Below the pieces are notes generated by a model. It had not been told where the DNA came from and searched no databases. It worked only from the letters and a program-made list of their open reading frames with translations. Below, piece by piece: positions 56,637-64,000 of a stretch of 64,000 nucleotides of DNA. Location: contig CAVOGJ010000009.1 in the NCBI GenBank assembly GCA_963695405.1, positions 62,001 through 126,000 on the forward strand, read 5' to 3'. This DNA is from CAVOGJ01 sp963695405. GTDB lineage: Bacteria; Planctomycetota; Planctomycetia; Pirellulales; Pirellulaceae. The translations under genes were made by a program, and so were the position numbers. Position 1 is the stretch's first letter. Each line of letters starts with the position of its first letter.

Positions 56637-56961
56637 GGTTCTCTCCGTACTGAATGCCAAAGCGAAGCAGGCGGCCAGTGTACCTAGACGGCGCACATGG
56701 CCCGCTGCCTATTCCCTGTATGGGCTCGGCGTTCCGGCTGGGTCATCTTGAGAGGTTTTGCCGATAACAACGATCGTGGCGACGCCGCTGAGCCATGCCA
56801 GCCGGGAAAACTCCGTGGTTTCGCCGGCTGAGCAGAGCAAGCGGCTAGCCAGAGCCTGGGGGTCCTTGCCGCCAGCGGTCAATTGGCTGAAGTTCCGATG
56901 CTCGGCTCGCCGACGGCACTCTACGTCTCTCGCCTCTTTTGCCTTCGATGTGGGTGTTCCC
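56637..56961. other. Divergent intergenic region between the coiled-coil genes
   Basis: About 325 bases between the two divergent genes. I see no clear promoter pair and no gene. Confidence 0.45.
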
Positions 56962-58872
56962 ATGCTTGCCGAGATTAGCTATCACATGCCCGTGTTCTCC
57001 GCCGTGCTGCTCCTCATCGCCGGAGTACTCGTTGGTTTTGCATTGACGTTGACTCAGAAGAGCCAACATGAGTCGATCCATCAAGATCTGGGTGAACTCA
57101 AAGATCAAAATGATGATCTCCACGACGCGCTGCAACAGCAACGAGACGCCTATGCCCGTCTGGAACGCAAGTACACCGCTCAAGAAAGCGAGTGGGTACA
57201 GTTGGTGGCGTCCAGTCGCCGGCTGGAAGACGTCCTACGGCAGCGCGAAGACGAGCGTTCTACTCTCGATGCCAGCCTATCGAATTTGCACCAGCTGAAG
57301 CAGGAATCGCTGCAAGAGTTGGCTCAGGAACGCAGCGAGCGGGCACGGCTGTCCAGCTCTCTGGAGGCGTCCCAGGAACGATTGACGGACGCCCGCCGCG
57401 AGATTGCCGAGCTGCGAGGCGAGCTGAACGAGTTGCGGCGCGTGCGGGAAGAGCGAGGGGAGTGGTCCGACAAAGTCGCGCGGCTGGAGGTCGAACTCCA
57501 AAACGAGCGACAGGCGAAGCAAGAGCTTGACGAGTGTTGCCAGCAATTGAGCCGCGAGTTAACGGCTCAGACCGTCGCCCCGAGCGCCAATGGCGGAAAT
57601 TCGCCAGCAGATCCCTACCTGGCGCTTGCCCACAGCCAGGAAGTGGCCCAGTTGCATGCGCAGGTCCGCGTCTTGCAGGAGCGACTGGAGGCCCTGCAGG
57701 CGGAAAAAGACCTCGTGGTCGCCCAATGGGAAACCGAGCATCAGCAGCGACAATCGCTGTCCGGATTGTTACAGCAGACCGAGCGAGATGTGGCCCGGCA
57801 AGAAGCCGAAGTGCGACAGCTCAACGCGCAGGTCGCCGCAAAGTCCGAACTGGAACGAAGCCTGGAAGTTGCGACGGCGAACCTGCAACGCGTCACGGCG
57901 GAACGTGACGACGCGGTTGCCGAATGCCATCGCTTGCGAGAAGAGCTTAGCGTATTGAGCGAAGAGGTGGACAGTTACCGTCGAGCCGTGGAGACAATCG
58001 AGCGTAATCGTCAGCAATTGCGCGACACGCATGAATCTGTCATTTCCGAAATCGAAGAATATCAAACAGCGCTCCAGAGCAAGCAGCGGTCGCTGGAAGA
58101 AACGCAAATTCGGCTGGAACAGAATCACCAGCGATTGCAGCAAGTGGAACGGGACCGTGATGAAGTTCGAGCAGCGCTGGAGATTCTGCAACAGCAGACG
58201 GACCAACTGGAACTGTCGGCAGGGCGTGCCAGCCACGATGCCGATCGTATTCGCGGCGAGCGAGAAGAACTCCTCCAGTCCCTCCGCCAAGAGCAGGCGA
58301 GATCACAGCAGTTGGAGCAACAACTGCAGGCCGCCTCGACCACGGAAGCCGATGTCGCAACGCTGAGCGTGTCGCTGCAGGAGTTGCAAACGGAGCTCGT
58401 GGCCGCCCAGTCGCGGCTGCAAGCCGATGCAACCCAAATGCGAGAACTGGAACAGGCGTGCGCCGAGAGCCAGGCGGCTGAAGTAAGGATGCAGGAATTG
58501 GTCCAGGAATTGCGCAGTGAACTGCGAAAGAACGGCGAGACCATTACCGAATTACGACGGCAACCAGCGAAAAGTAGCGAGGAGGGCGCTCAAGTCGCGT
58601 TGAATCAATTGCGGCCGACGCTGGCAGAACTTCGCAACCAGCTCGTGCAGTACGAGGAGCGGCTCGCTGCAATGAAGGACCAGAAATCGCACGAGCTCGA
58701 CGATCTGCGAGATCAGCTGGAGTACACGCAACGACAGTCCAGGGCACAGGCCGAGCTGATCCATCAATTGCGCGAACAGTTGGCGGCTCGGGGAGAGGCC
58801 ATCGCCCAGTTGGAGCAAGAACGACAAACACGCGAGGCGGACGGCGAAAGCGACCGCAAGAAAATCGCGTAA
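56962..58872 (+). CDS. Membrane-anchored coiled-coil protein
   Basis: A 636-residue protein with an N-terminal membrane helix (SAVLLLIAGVLVGFALTL, about 11-28) and coiled coil for nearly all the rest (Gln/Glu/Arg/Leu heptads, e.g. ALQQQRDAYARLERKYTAQE). No helix-hairpin-helix domain. ATG at 56962 is selected because the membrane helix follows at once; the open frame extends 68 codons upstream. It mirrors the gene at 54762-56636 in plan, which points to two members of a scaffolding pair. Confidence 0.74.
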   Translation: MLAEISYHMPVFSAVLLLIAGVLVGFALTLTQKSQHESIHQDLGELKDQNDDLHDALQQQRDAYARLERKYTAQESEWVQLVASSRRLEDVLRQREDERSTLDASLSNLHQLKQESLQELAQERSERARLSSSLEASQERLTDARREIAELRGELNELRRVREERGEWSDKVARLEVELQNERQAKQELDECCQQLSRELTAQTVAPSANGGNSPADPYLALAHSQEVAQLHAQVRVLQERLEALQAEKDLVVAQWETEHQQRQSLSGLLQQTERDVARQEAEVRQLNAQVAAKSELERSLEVATANLQRVTAERDDAVAECHRLREELSVLSEEVDSYRRAVETIERNRQQLRDTHESVISEIEEYQTALQSKQRSLEETQIRLEQNHQRLQQVERDRDEVRAALEILQQQTDQLELSAGRASHDADRIRGEREELLQSLRQEQARSQQLEQQLQAASTTEADVATLSVSLQELQTELVAAQSRLQADATQMRELEQACAESQAAEVRMQELVQELRSELRKNGETITELRRQPAKSSEEGAQVALNQLRPTLAELRNQLVQYEERLAAMKDQKSHELDDLRDQLEYTQRQSRAQAELIHQLREQLAARGEAIAQLEQERQTREADGESDRKKIA

Positions 58873-59006
58873 CGTTGGGCCCGCTGACTGAGCCGTGGGC
58901 GTTCCGTTCATTCAGCTGGGCGGGAAGCCCCTTGCGCTTGTCAAGCTATCTCGGATGAAGAAGGCACGGCGATCACCTGCCGAACCCCGCGAGGAAAGTA
59001 CGAACC

Positions 59007-60341
59007 ATGCACGAGGTGCTGCTCATTACTTGGCACGGTATCCACGAGTTGGACATCTTTCCCGGCCTCCCCGATACGGGCGGCCAAAATATCTACGTGC
59101 AGAACATGGCCGAACAAATTCACGACAGCTACGACTGTCGGGTCAGGATTGTCAACCGAGGAGGCTATCTCCACCCCTACACCGAACGCATGCGCGAGGG
59201 TACGACCAAGGACCCCGAGCGGGAGCTTTATGTGATCCACGCCCGCGACAACATCCCCGCCTTCGTGCGAAAGGAGTATCTCACGGGTGCCTTGATCGAA
59301 GACGCGGTGGAAGGGGTGCTCCAACAGTTCCCGCAAGACTACCGCCCCGATCTGATCATCTCCCATTTCTGGGATGGTGGTTTGATGGGCGACTATCTCT
59401 GCCAGCATTTTCCCGAAGCCTGCCATGTTTGGATTCCGCACGAACCAGTGGCGATGAAGAAGGCGCCTCTCAGCGAAGCCGAACAGGATCGCCATAGCAT
59501 TTTCATCCGAGAGCGTTACGAAGCGCGAGTGGCAGAAAACGCCGACCTGATCGGTGCTACCTCGTCGCTGGTACGTGGCGACCTGAGCACGAGCTACCAG
59601 AATCTTTACGCAGACAAGATCATCGACGTCTATCCAGGAGTCGACGTCGACCGCTTTCATCCCGTCGATCGCGACAAAGTCACCGGCCAGGCGGCCCGCG
59701 AATACGCGGATTACCTGGGTCTACCGGCAGAGCTTTTTCTGCGGCACCACATTTGCGAATTTGGACGCTCCGATGCGCTGAAAGACAAGGATCAAGCCGT
59801 CGAGGCCTTCTCCCTGGTCGCCCGTGAAATCGATGATATCACGATGTTCCTCAACCTGGATGAGCAGATGGAGCCTGAGATGGCCGCACGCATCCACAGG
59901 ATCATTCAGCGAGAAGAATTGCGAGATCGCGTCCATATCTTCAGTCCACAGGACCTGCCGCAATCCGGGGCCGGCTCGGACATCTTGCCGAGTCTGTTGA
60001 GAACGGCACGCGTTTTCCTCACCATGTCGATTATGGAAGGCTTTGGCATGGCCGCCTGCGAAGCTGCCGCCAGCGGCGTACCCGTTGTCGGCACAGAGCA
60101 TATCCCGGTCGTCGCTCATACGATCGCGCCGGCCGGCGGCGGCCTGGTCGTCCCCAGCAAGGACGCGAGAGCGGCGGCCGATGCCGTGTTGCACTACCTC
60201 CGCATGGACGAGACGGAGTGGGACGAGTGCTCACGCCGGGCGTTCGAATCGGTCATCCCCCGATTCACGTGGAAACAAATCGTGAGCGATCTGTTCCAAC
60301 AAATGAAAGACCGAGGGCACCAACCGCTCAATCGCGGCTGA
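59007..60341 (+). CDS. GT4-family glycosyltransferase, sucrose-synthase-like N-terminus
   Basis: A 444-residue retaining GT-B glycosyltransferase. Its N-terminal PDTGGQNIYVQNMAEQI (about 22-38) is typical of sucrose (phosphate) synthase and mannosylfructose-phosphate synthase relatives, and the C-terminal part carries EGFGMAACEAAASGVPVVGT with both glutamates of the family motif, plus HIPVVAHTI and the nucleotide-sugar-binding region. Substrates may be UDP- or GDP-sugars; the acceptor is unknown. GAGGAAAG lies 8 bases upstream of the ATG. Confidence 0.87.
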   Translation: MHEVLLITWHGIHELDIFPGLPDTGGQNIYVQNMAEQIHDSYDCRVRIVNRGGYLHPYTERMREGTTKDPERELYVIHARDNIPAFVRKEYLTGALIEDAVEGVLQQFPQDYRPDLIISHFWDGGLMGDYLCQHFPEACHVWIPHEPVAMKKAPLSEAEQDRHSIFIRERYEARVAENADLIGATSSLVRGDLSTSYQNLYADKIIDVYPGVDVDRFHPVDRDKVTGQAAREYADYLGLPAELFLRHHICEFGRSDALKDKDQAVEAFSLVAREIDDITMFLNLDEQMEPEMAARIHRIIQREELRDRVHIFSPQDLPQSGAGSDILPSLLRTARVFLTMSIMEGFGMAACEAAASGVPVVGTEHIPVVAHTIAPAGGGLVVPSKDARAAADAVLHYLRMDETEWDECSRRAFESVIPRFTWKQIVSDLFQQMKDRGHQPLNRG

Positions 60342-60862
60342 TGCACCACCGATTCGCAACCGCCGGAAATACCTACCTATTTGACCTTCCGCGCACGGTG
60401 TGTTTCCTTTTCCCGCCAAGCCGCTTCGTCGGACCGGCATGGTGTGTCGGCAGACGGATGAAACACAGAGAAATGGAGGGCGCGGAGGACGCGCTTGTCC
60501 AAATCTGACCGCCCGGGACAAGCGTTGCGAGCGTCAGCTCAGCAAGCACGCACTGCCCAGCTCTTTTGGTGATGCTCGCCTTTACGACAAGCTCCTAGGC
60601 AGGAGCTGCCTGGCGTTTCCGCTCCACGAGCGGTGGATGCCACATCTCGAGAAACTCTGGCAACTTTCCGTCAATCGGCCCTGCCATCGGTCCGATAATC
60701 CTTCCAGGTTGAAAGATCGTCTTCATTCTCGTCCCTTGCCAGGCAGGAGGCTCGTTCGTGACTGCGGTCACTCGGGTCGGTATAAAGTGCGGGGACTAAC
60801 GTTCCTCACGACCTCTGCAGCCCAACCCCTCTTGAACCACCAGGCACTAGCGGAGTTCACCT
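60342..60862. other. Intergenic region before the secreted-protein pseudogene
   Basis: About 520 bases with no gene I can support. A promoter candidate is at 60758-60786. A short stretch (GAAACACAGAGAAATGGAGG) resembles the purine-rich intergenic repeats common in planctomycetes, but one copy is too little to call. Confidence 0.5.
60758..60786 (+). promoter_or_regulatory. Candidate promoter of the secreted-protein gene
   Basis: GTGACT (60758-60763), a 17-base spacer and TATAAA (60781-60786), 77 bases upstream of the GTG at 60863. The -35 is one base from TTGACT. Confidence 0.35.
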
Positions 60863-61836
60863 GTGCCCATCAGCAATCACGAACTTGGCGTCTGGTGGCT
60901 GTTGGCCCTGGTCAGTGGAGCCTGTCTGCCGTGCGTTTCAGCTCAGCGGCGAACCGGTGGTTCCCGGTACCGGACGAGCCATCCGCGCCGTGGGTGATGA
61001 TTTTGAAGATCGGGCCCACTGGCAATATCTGCCTCACTTCCCCAAGAGCAGCCGCAACCTGGACAAGCGGGAGCGGAGTCCTCTGGCTGAATCGAGCAAC
61101 GGCCGCTGGCTTGAGGGGCCTCACCGCGGTACCCCCGACGTGATGCGTTTGGTGAAGACGCCGCCCGGTGGACTCGCTGATAGCAGATGGTCCTTGTGGA
61201 TGCAGTCTCGACAAACGGGCGTCCCCGGCAAACCGTCTCTCGAACCGCAGCAAGATGATGTGATGGTCAAGGTGAAGCGGATCCTGGGCCGACCGGTCCC
61301 CACCGCTTGGTCGCCCAGCTGTGTGGTTCGTGTTTACGTTCCCCCCTTTCACGTTTGGGAGCAGCGACCGGGTGCCAGCTTTGGCTTTCGCACGGATCTC
61401 TGGGGCACTCGGGGCACCAAACAAGATGAAGAGCAATACTGGCCGGGATTGTTTGTCAATTTCCGACCGGCTGAGCAGTCGACATCCCGACGACGCTTCG
61501 GCCTTCCTGATGATCCGGGGTGACGAGCGAGGTCAAGACGTACGGGGTCCCGACATCACTCCTGGCTGGTGGACGCTCGGCTTGTCGGTCAGTCCCGACG
61601 GCGAGTGTCACTTCTACGCGCGGGAGGGAGTGGAAGATTTGACTCCGGAGGATCATTTGGCGTCGTACTTCTGCTACAGCTATCGCGCGGAGCGGATGGA
61701 TTTATTTTTTTTCAACATCGTCGCGATGGACGACAACCACACGACGTCCACACCATGGATCATCGATGATCCAACTTTCTATTGCGACGTTTCCACTGCG
61801 AAAAAATCACGCCAATCGCACGTTCAGCTGAGGTAG
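60863..61836 (+). pseudogene. Exported planctomycete-type protein, broken by two frameshifts
   Basis: Three frames together give one protein of about 320 residues: a signal peptide from GTG 60863 (ELGVWWLLALVSGACLPCVSA), then from about 60950-60985 a second frame with RAVGDDFEDRAHWQYLPHFP, NGRWLEGPHRGTPDVMR and VVRVYVPPFHVWEQRPGASF, and from about 61485-61492 a third frame with FLMIRGDERGQDVRGPD and GWWTLGLSVSPDGECHFYA, ending at 61836. These are the regions of a conserved exported family that I recall from planctomycetes. Each shift is +1. No function known. It may be a decaying gene or carry two sequencing indels. Confidence 0.72.
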
Positions 61837-61903
61837 CTCACTATCGCTGAGCGGAGGTATCCACGGGTCAAAAAGGTTGCTTGGAATTAATCCGCAAACG
61901 CCC

Positions 61904-61932
61904 TTGACCGACCAAGTCGATTTCCATATTCT
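61904..61932 (+). promoter_or_regulatory. Candidate promoter for a structured RNA
   Basis: TTGACC (61904-61909), a 17-base spacer and TATTCT (61927-61932), 68 bases after the pseudogene stop and ahead of no open frame until 62298. Confidence 0.45.
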
Positions 61933-61938
61933 CCCGCC

Positions 61939-62252
61939 TCACGTGAGCCAACAAGCCACAAGTTGCTTCGCCCGACACGACAGAGAAGAGGCGAAGAAAA
62001 ACGACAAGACAAGACAAGAACGACTATCGGTTAACGGTAAATAAGAGCGAACCTGCACAGGGACCTTGTCCTGCGGACCGCACCAGTGATCAAGGCATGG
62101 AGGCCGACATCGACTGAAATCTCTTCTCTACCGTTTGACTGACGACGGCTGGCGCATGGATGCAACGGCCGTCGACAAACCAATCGCTCCCGGAAAATTG
62201 ACGGAGTCCTCTGCCCCCCTGGGACCCGACCGTTTCCGGGAGCCTTTTTTTT
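61939..62252 (+). ncRNA. Candidate small RNA or leader ending at a strong terminator
   Basis: About 314 bases between a promoter candidate and a U-tract terminator, without a credible reading frame. Stems: CTTCGCC/GGCGAAG (61966-61972 / 61990-61996), CGACGGC/GCCGTCG (62143-62149 / 62168-62174), then the terminator stem. It ends 45 bases before the sulfotransferase ATG, leaving little room for another promoter, so it may be a regulatory leader of that gene or an independent sRNA. Untested prediction. Confidence 0.35.
62186..62252 (+). terminator. Strong intrinsic terminator with composite hairpin
   Basis: Perfect 11-base stem GCTCCCGGAAA (62186-62196) with TTTCCGGGAGC (62233-62243), inside which CGG/CCG and GTCC/GGAC pair further, followed by eight T (62245-62252). 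The best terminator in the window. Confidence 0.85.
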
Positions 62253-62297
62253 CATAGTGGGGAACTGTCGGAAGCTGACATTGAATCACCCTACGCG

Positions 62298-63272
62298 ATG
62301 AACTCTAATCGTGATTCCCGACAGGTTGGAAAGGAAAGTTCCGTGTCTGAGCGTCCGATTTTTGTCACTGGATTATCGCGCGGAGGTACGACGATCCTAA
62401 TGAACCTCCTGGCATCCCATCCGGATGTCTGCACGCTGGGGGAAATTCACCAGCTTTTTAAAGGTTCGAGCGTCATGGACAGCTACTGGCAAGTGGCTGT
62501 CAAGGCAACATTGCGCGACCTGCCCGTCATCCTCTCCAGTCGCCAGGACTTGTTGAGCCCCCGGAACCGACTCCCCCGACGACCCATCCCTCGCTGGACC
62601 GCTCGCTTCATTCGTGCCGTCCTGGCTCGTGCCAAAAAGACGTCGTTTCACGACCACTTGAATAAATTCAAGCGCCCGGGTGTGCCTTACACCAGGGAGG
62701 AAATTGACGCGGCTTTTCTGTTGGGAAAGAATCTGGACGGTATGGTATTCCTGTCCGACCTCTGGCAAGAACTTTTTCCCAAGTGTCGATTTGTCGGCTT
62801 GTTGCGGAACGGATTTGCCTTCTGCGAGGGGCATGTGCGGCGAGGACGCTCGGCACGCGACGCGGGGCTTCTCTACCGGACGGTGGTCGAGCGTATGCTG
62901 TCCGACGCCGAGCGATTTCCCCAGTACGAGGTGATCCGCTTCGAAGAGCTGCTGGTGCAGCCCCTGTCACAGCTGCGCGGCCTGCTCTCTCGACTCGGTT
63001 TGGATCCGCAACGGCTGCAGCACATCCGCATCCAGGATCGCCGCCGGATGAATCACCGCGGAGAGCATTTACTCCTTGGTGAGAAAGAGTGGGAAGTGCG
63101 TTGGCTGCCGGTGCATCAACTCGCCTCCTACGTCGACCCCGCTGTCGATGAAAACCAGATACGGCTGCTGTCAGACCGAGACCGTAACGAGTTTCTTCGT
63201 GAAGCCGGGGAATGCATGGAGCGACTGGGGTACGCAATGACACCCCGATCCGAGCGGTTGCAGGTCGCGTAA
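62298..63272 (+). CDS. Sulfotransferase family protein
   Basis: A 324-residue PAPS-dependent sulfotransferase. The 5'-phosphosulfate-binding loop is FVTGLSRGGTTILMNLLASH (about 22-41), followed by GEIHQLFKG. The 3'-phosphate-binding region near FVGLLRNGFAFCEGHVRRG (about 174-192) is preserved. It lies 45 bases after the strong terminator. ATG at 62298 is the listed start; GTG at 62343 behind AAGGAAAG is a serious alternative and begins just before the catalytic loop. Together with the module at 38-41 kb this makes three sulfotransferase-type genes in the window. The acceptor is probably a glycan or lipid. Confidence 0.84.
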   Translation: MNSNRDSRQVGKESSVSERPIFVTGLSRGGTTILMNLLASHPDVCTLGEIHQLFKGSSVMDSYWQVAVKATLRDLPVILSSRQDLLSPRNRLPRRPIPRWTARFIRAVLARAKKTSFHDHLNKFKRPGVPYTREEIDAAFLLGKNLDGMVFLSDLWQELFPKCRFVGLLRNGFAFCEGHVRRGRSARDAGLLYRTVVERMLSDAERFPQYEVIRFEELLVQPLSQLRGLLSRLGLDPQRLQHIRIQDRRRMNHRGEHLLLGEKEWEVRWLPVHQLASYVDPAVDENQIRLLSDRDRNEFLREAGECMERLGYAMTPRSERLQVA

Positions 63273-63290
63273 GTGTAGCGCGAAACAGTC

Positions 63291-64000
63291 ATGGTGGTTC
63301 TGCGAGCGGTGTTTTTCGGTGGTTGCATCGTCGCCTGCCTGGCGGTTTCGTCGTTCAGCCAGCCTCAGTCGCCTGCCACCCGCCCCGTGTCGGCGAAACT
63401 TCCCGCTGCTCAAATCGTGCTCGATCGACTGCGGGCTGCGCCTCCCGGGCAGTTTTACCTTGGCCAAAACATCGGCCATGCCAACGATCATCCGCGCAAC
63501 AACTACGCGGATAGCATCACGCCTTTGGTACGTTCCACAGGTCGGCAACCGGCAATCCTTGGACTCGACTACGGTTACGACCAGATTCCCCGCGATCTCG
63601 CTGCGGCCAATCAGATACTGATCGACTATCACCGTCAGGGCGGTATCGTCACGGTCAGCATGCATCCCCCCAACCCTTGGACCAGGACAGGATCACACGA
63701 TACGCAGCAGGGGGCTGCTGGAACCTACAACGATCTCGTACAGCCAGGTACGGTCGCTTATCGCCGCTGGCACGCTACGCTCGATCAGGTGGCTGGCGGC
63801 CTGGCGGAATTGGAAGCGGCGGGCGTTCCGGTCCTTTGGCGCCCGCTTCACGAAATGAACGGCGGCTGGTTCTGGTGGTGTCCAGGGAACCGAGACGGCT
63901 GGCCGACGCCGGCTGAATTCCGCACCGTCTGGCAAGACATGTTCACCTACCTGGTGCGTGAAAAGGGGCTAACGAATCTGCTTTGGGTCTACTCGGCGGC
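63291..64000 (+). CDS. GH26 beta-mannanase, 5' part (cut by window end)
   Basis: The frame is open from ATG 63291 to the last base (236 residues visible). Signal peptide (VFFGGCIVACLAVSSFS), then GH26 features: GQFYLGQNIGHAND, GLDYGYDQI, VSMHPPNPW and the acid/base site WRPLHEMNGGWFWW with Glu188. The nucleophile glutamate would lie beyond the window. It should cleave mannan or related beta-glycans outside the cell. It starts 18 bases after the sulfotransferase stop, so it is likely in the same transcript. A secreted glycanase next to sulfotransferases suggests handling of a sulfated or algal polysaccharide. Confidence 0.88.
   Translation, partial: MVVLRAVFFGGCIVACLAVSSFSQPQSPATRPVSAKLPAAQIVLDRLRAAPPGQFYLGQNIGHANDHPRNNYADSITPLVRSTGRQPAILGLDYGYDQIPRDLAAANQILIDYHRQGGIVTVSMHPPNPWTRTGSHDTQQGAAGTYNDLVQPGTVAYRRWHATLDQVAGGLAELEAAGVPVLWRPLHEMNGGWFWWCPGNRDGWPTPAEFRTVWQDMFTYLVREKGLTNLLWVYSA

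Noticed and set aside
60400..61143. Plus-strand frame of 247 codons across the 60.4-61.1 kb region
   Set aside because: Its product is not conserved-looking, while the overlapping frame gives the recognisable secreted family, so the frame is not a gene.
1..64000. tRNA, rRNA, transposase or integrase genes
   Set aside because: I scanned the intergenic stretches for cloverleaf-type sequence and the genes for transposase/integrase motifs and saw none.

Overview
The window looks like a moderately GC-rich chromosomal segment of a planctomycete, probably from the Pirellulales. The evidence is a GDSL enzyme with dockerin-type repeats and a PEP-CTERM tail, several exported proteins that I recognise as planctomycete-type, a flotillin-like FloA, KDO/lipid A-type genes, a SUMF1-domain protein, several sulfotransferases and a GH26 mannanase. 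Lineage is inferred from gene content only. I found no rRNA, tRNA, CRISPR array, insertion sequence or phage gene.

Layout. 1-8.1 kb: 3' part of gyrB, a fatty acid desaturase, a FetAB-type ABC transporter and carB (frameshifted). 8.5-13 kb: kdsD-kdsC followed by a 927-residue LptC/LptA-like protein, which looks like an LPS-type envelope module, closed by a hairpin. 13-25.6 kb: a hydrolase-fold protein without its catalytic serine, a flavoprotein of the UDP-galactopyranose mutase type, a polytopic membrane protein, hpt, a GT4 glycosyltransferase, glgC-mazG, a 996-residue exported protein and rsmD. 25.8-36.2 kb: an exported cyclophilin, a LysR regulator overlapping gltB, then gltD and a GPH-family sugar transporter. 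36.5-41.3 kb: a SUMF1-domain protein divergent from a compact module of arylsulfotransferase, two small membrane proteins and a PAPS-type sulfotransferase (frameshifted). 41.5-49 kb: mnmE-like GTPase, a large TPR-like protein, a PEP-CTERM GDSL enzyme, fxsA and an orphan ptsI. 49.3-52.7 kb: a mini fatty-acid/polyketide cluster (dehydratase, long ACP, second dehydratase, KAS II). 52.7-58.9 kb: a cysteine-rich lipoprotein, floA and two divergent membrane-anchored coiled-coil proteins. 59-64 kb: a GT4 glycosyltransferase, a twice-frameshifted secreted protein, a candidate structured RNA ending in a strong terminator, a second sulfotransferase and the 5' part of a GH26 mannanase.

Themes. Most accessory genes concern the cell envelope and sulfated or branched glycans: KDO synthesis and export, glycosyltransferases, sulfotransferases, mannanase and sugar transport. 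Nitrogen assimilation (gltBD) and nucleotide metabolism (carB, hpt, mazG) form the core part. Five genes contain single-base frame breaks (carB, a sulfotransferase, fabF, floA and, twice, a secreted protein). Because carB and floA are otherwise perfectly conserved, sequence-level indels are the simplest explanation, but both +1 breaks in fabF and floA fall on a GC-AGG context and deserve checking.
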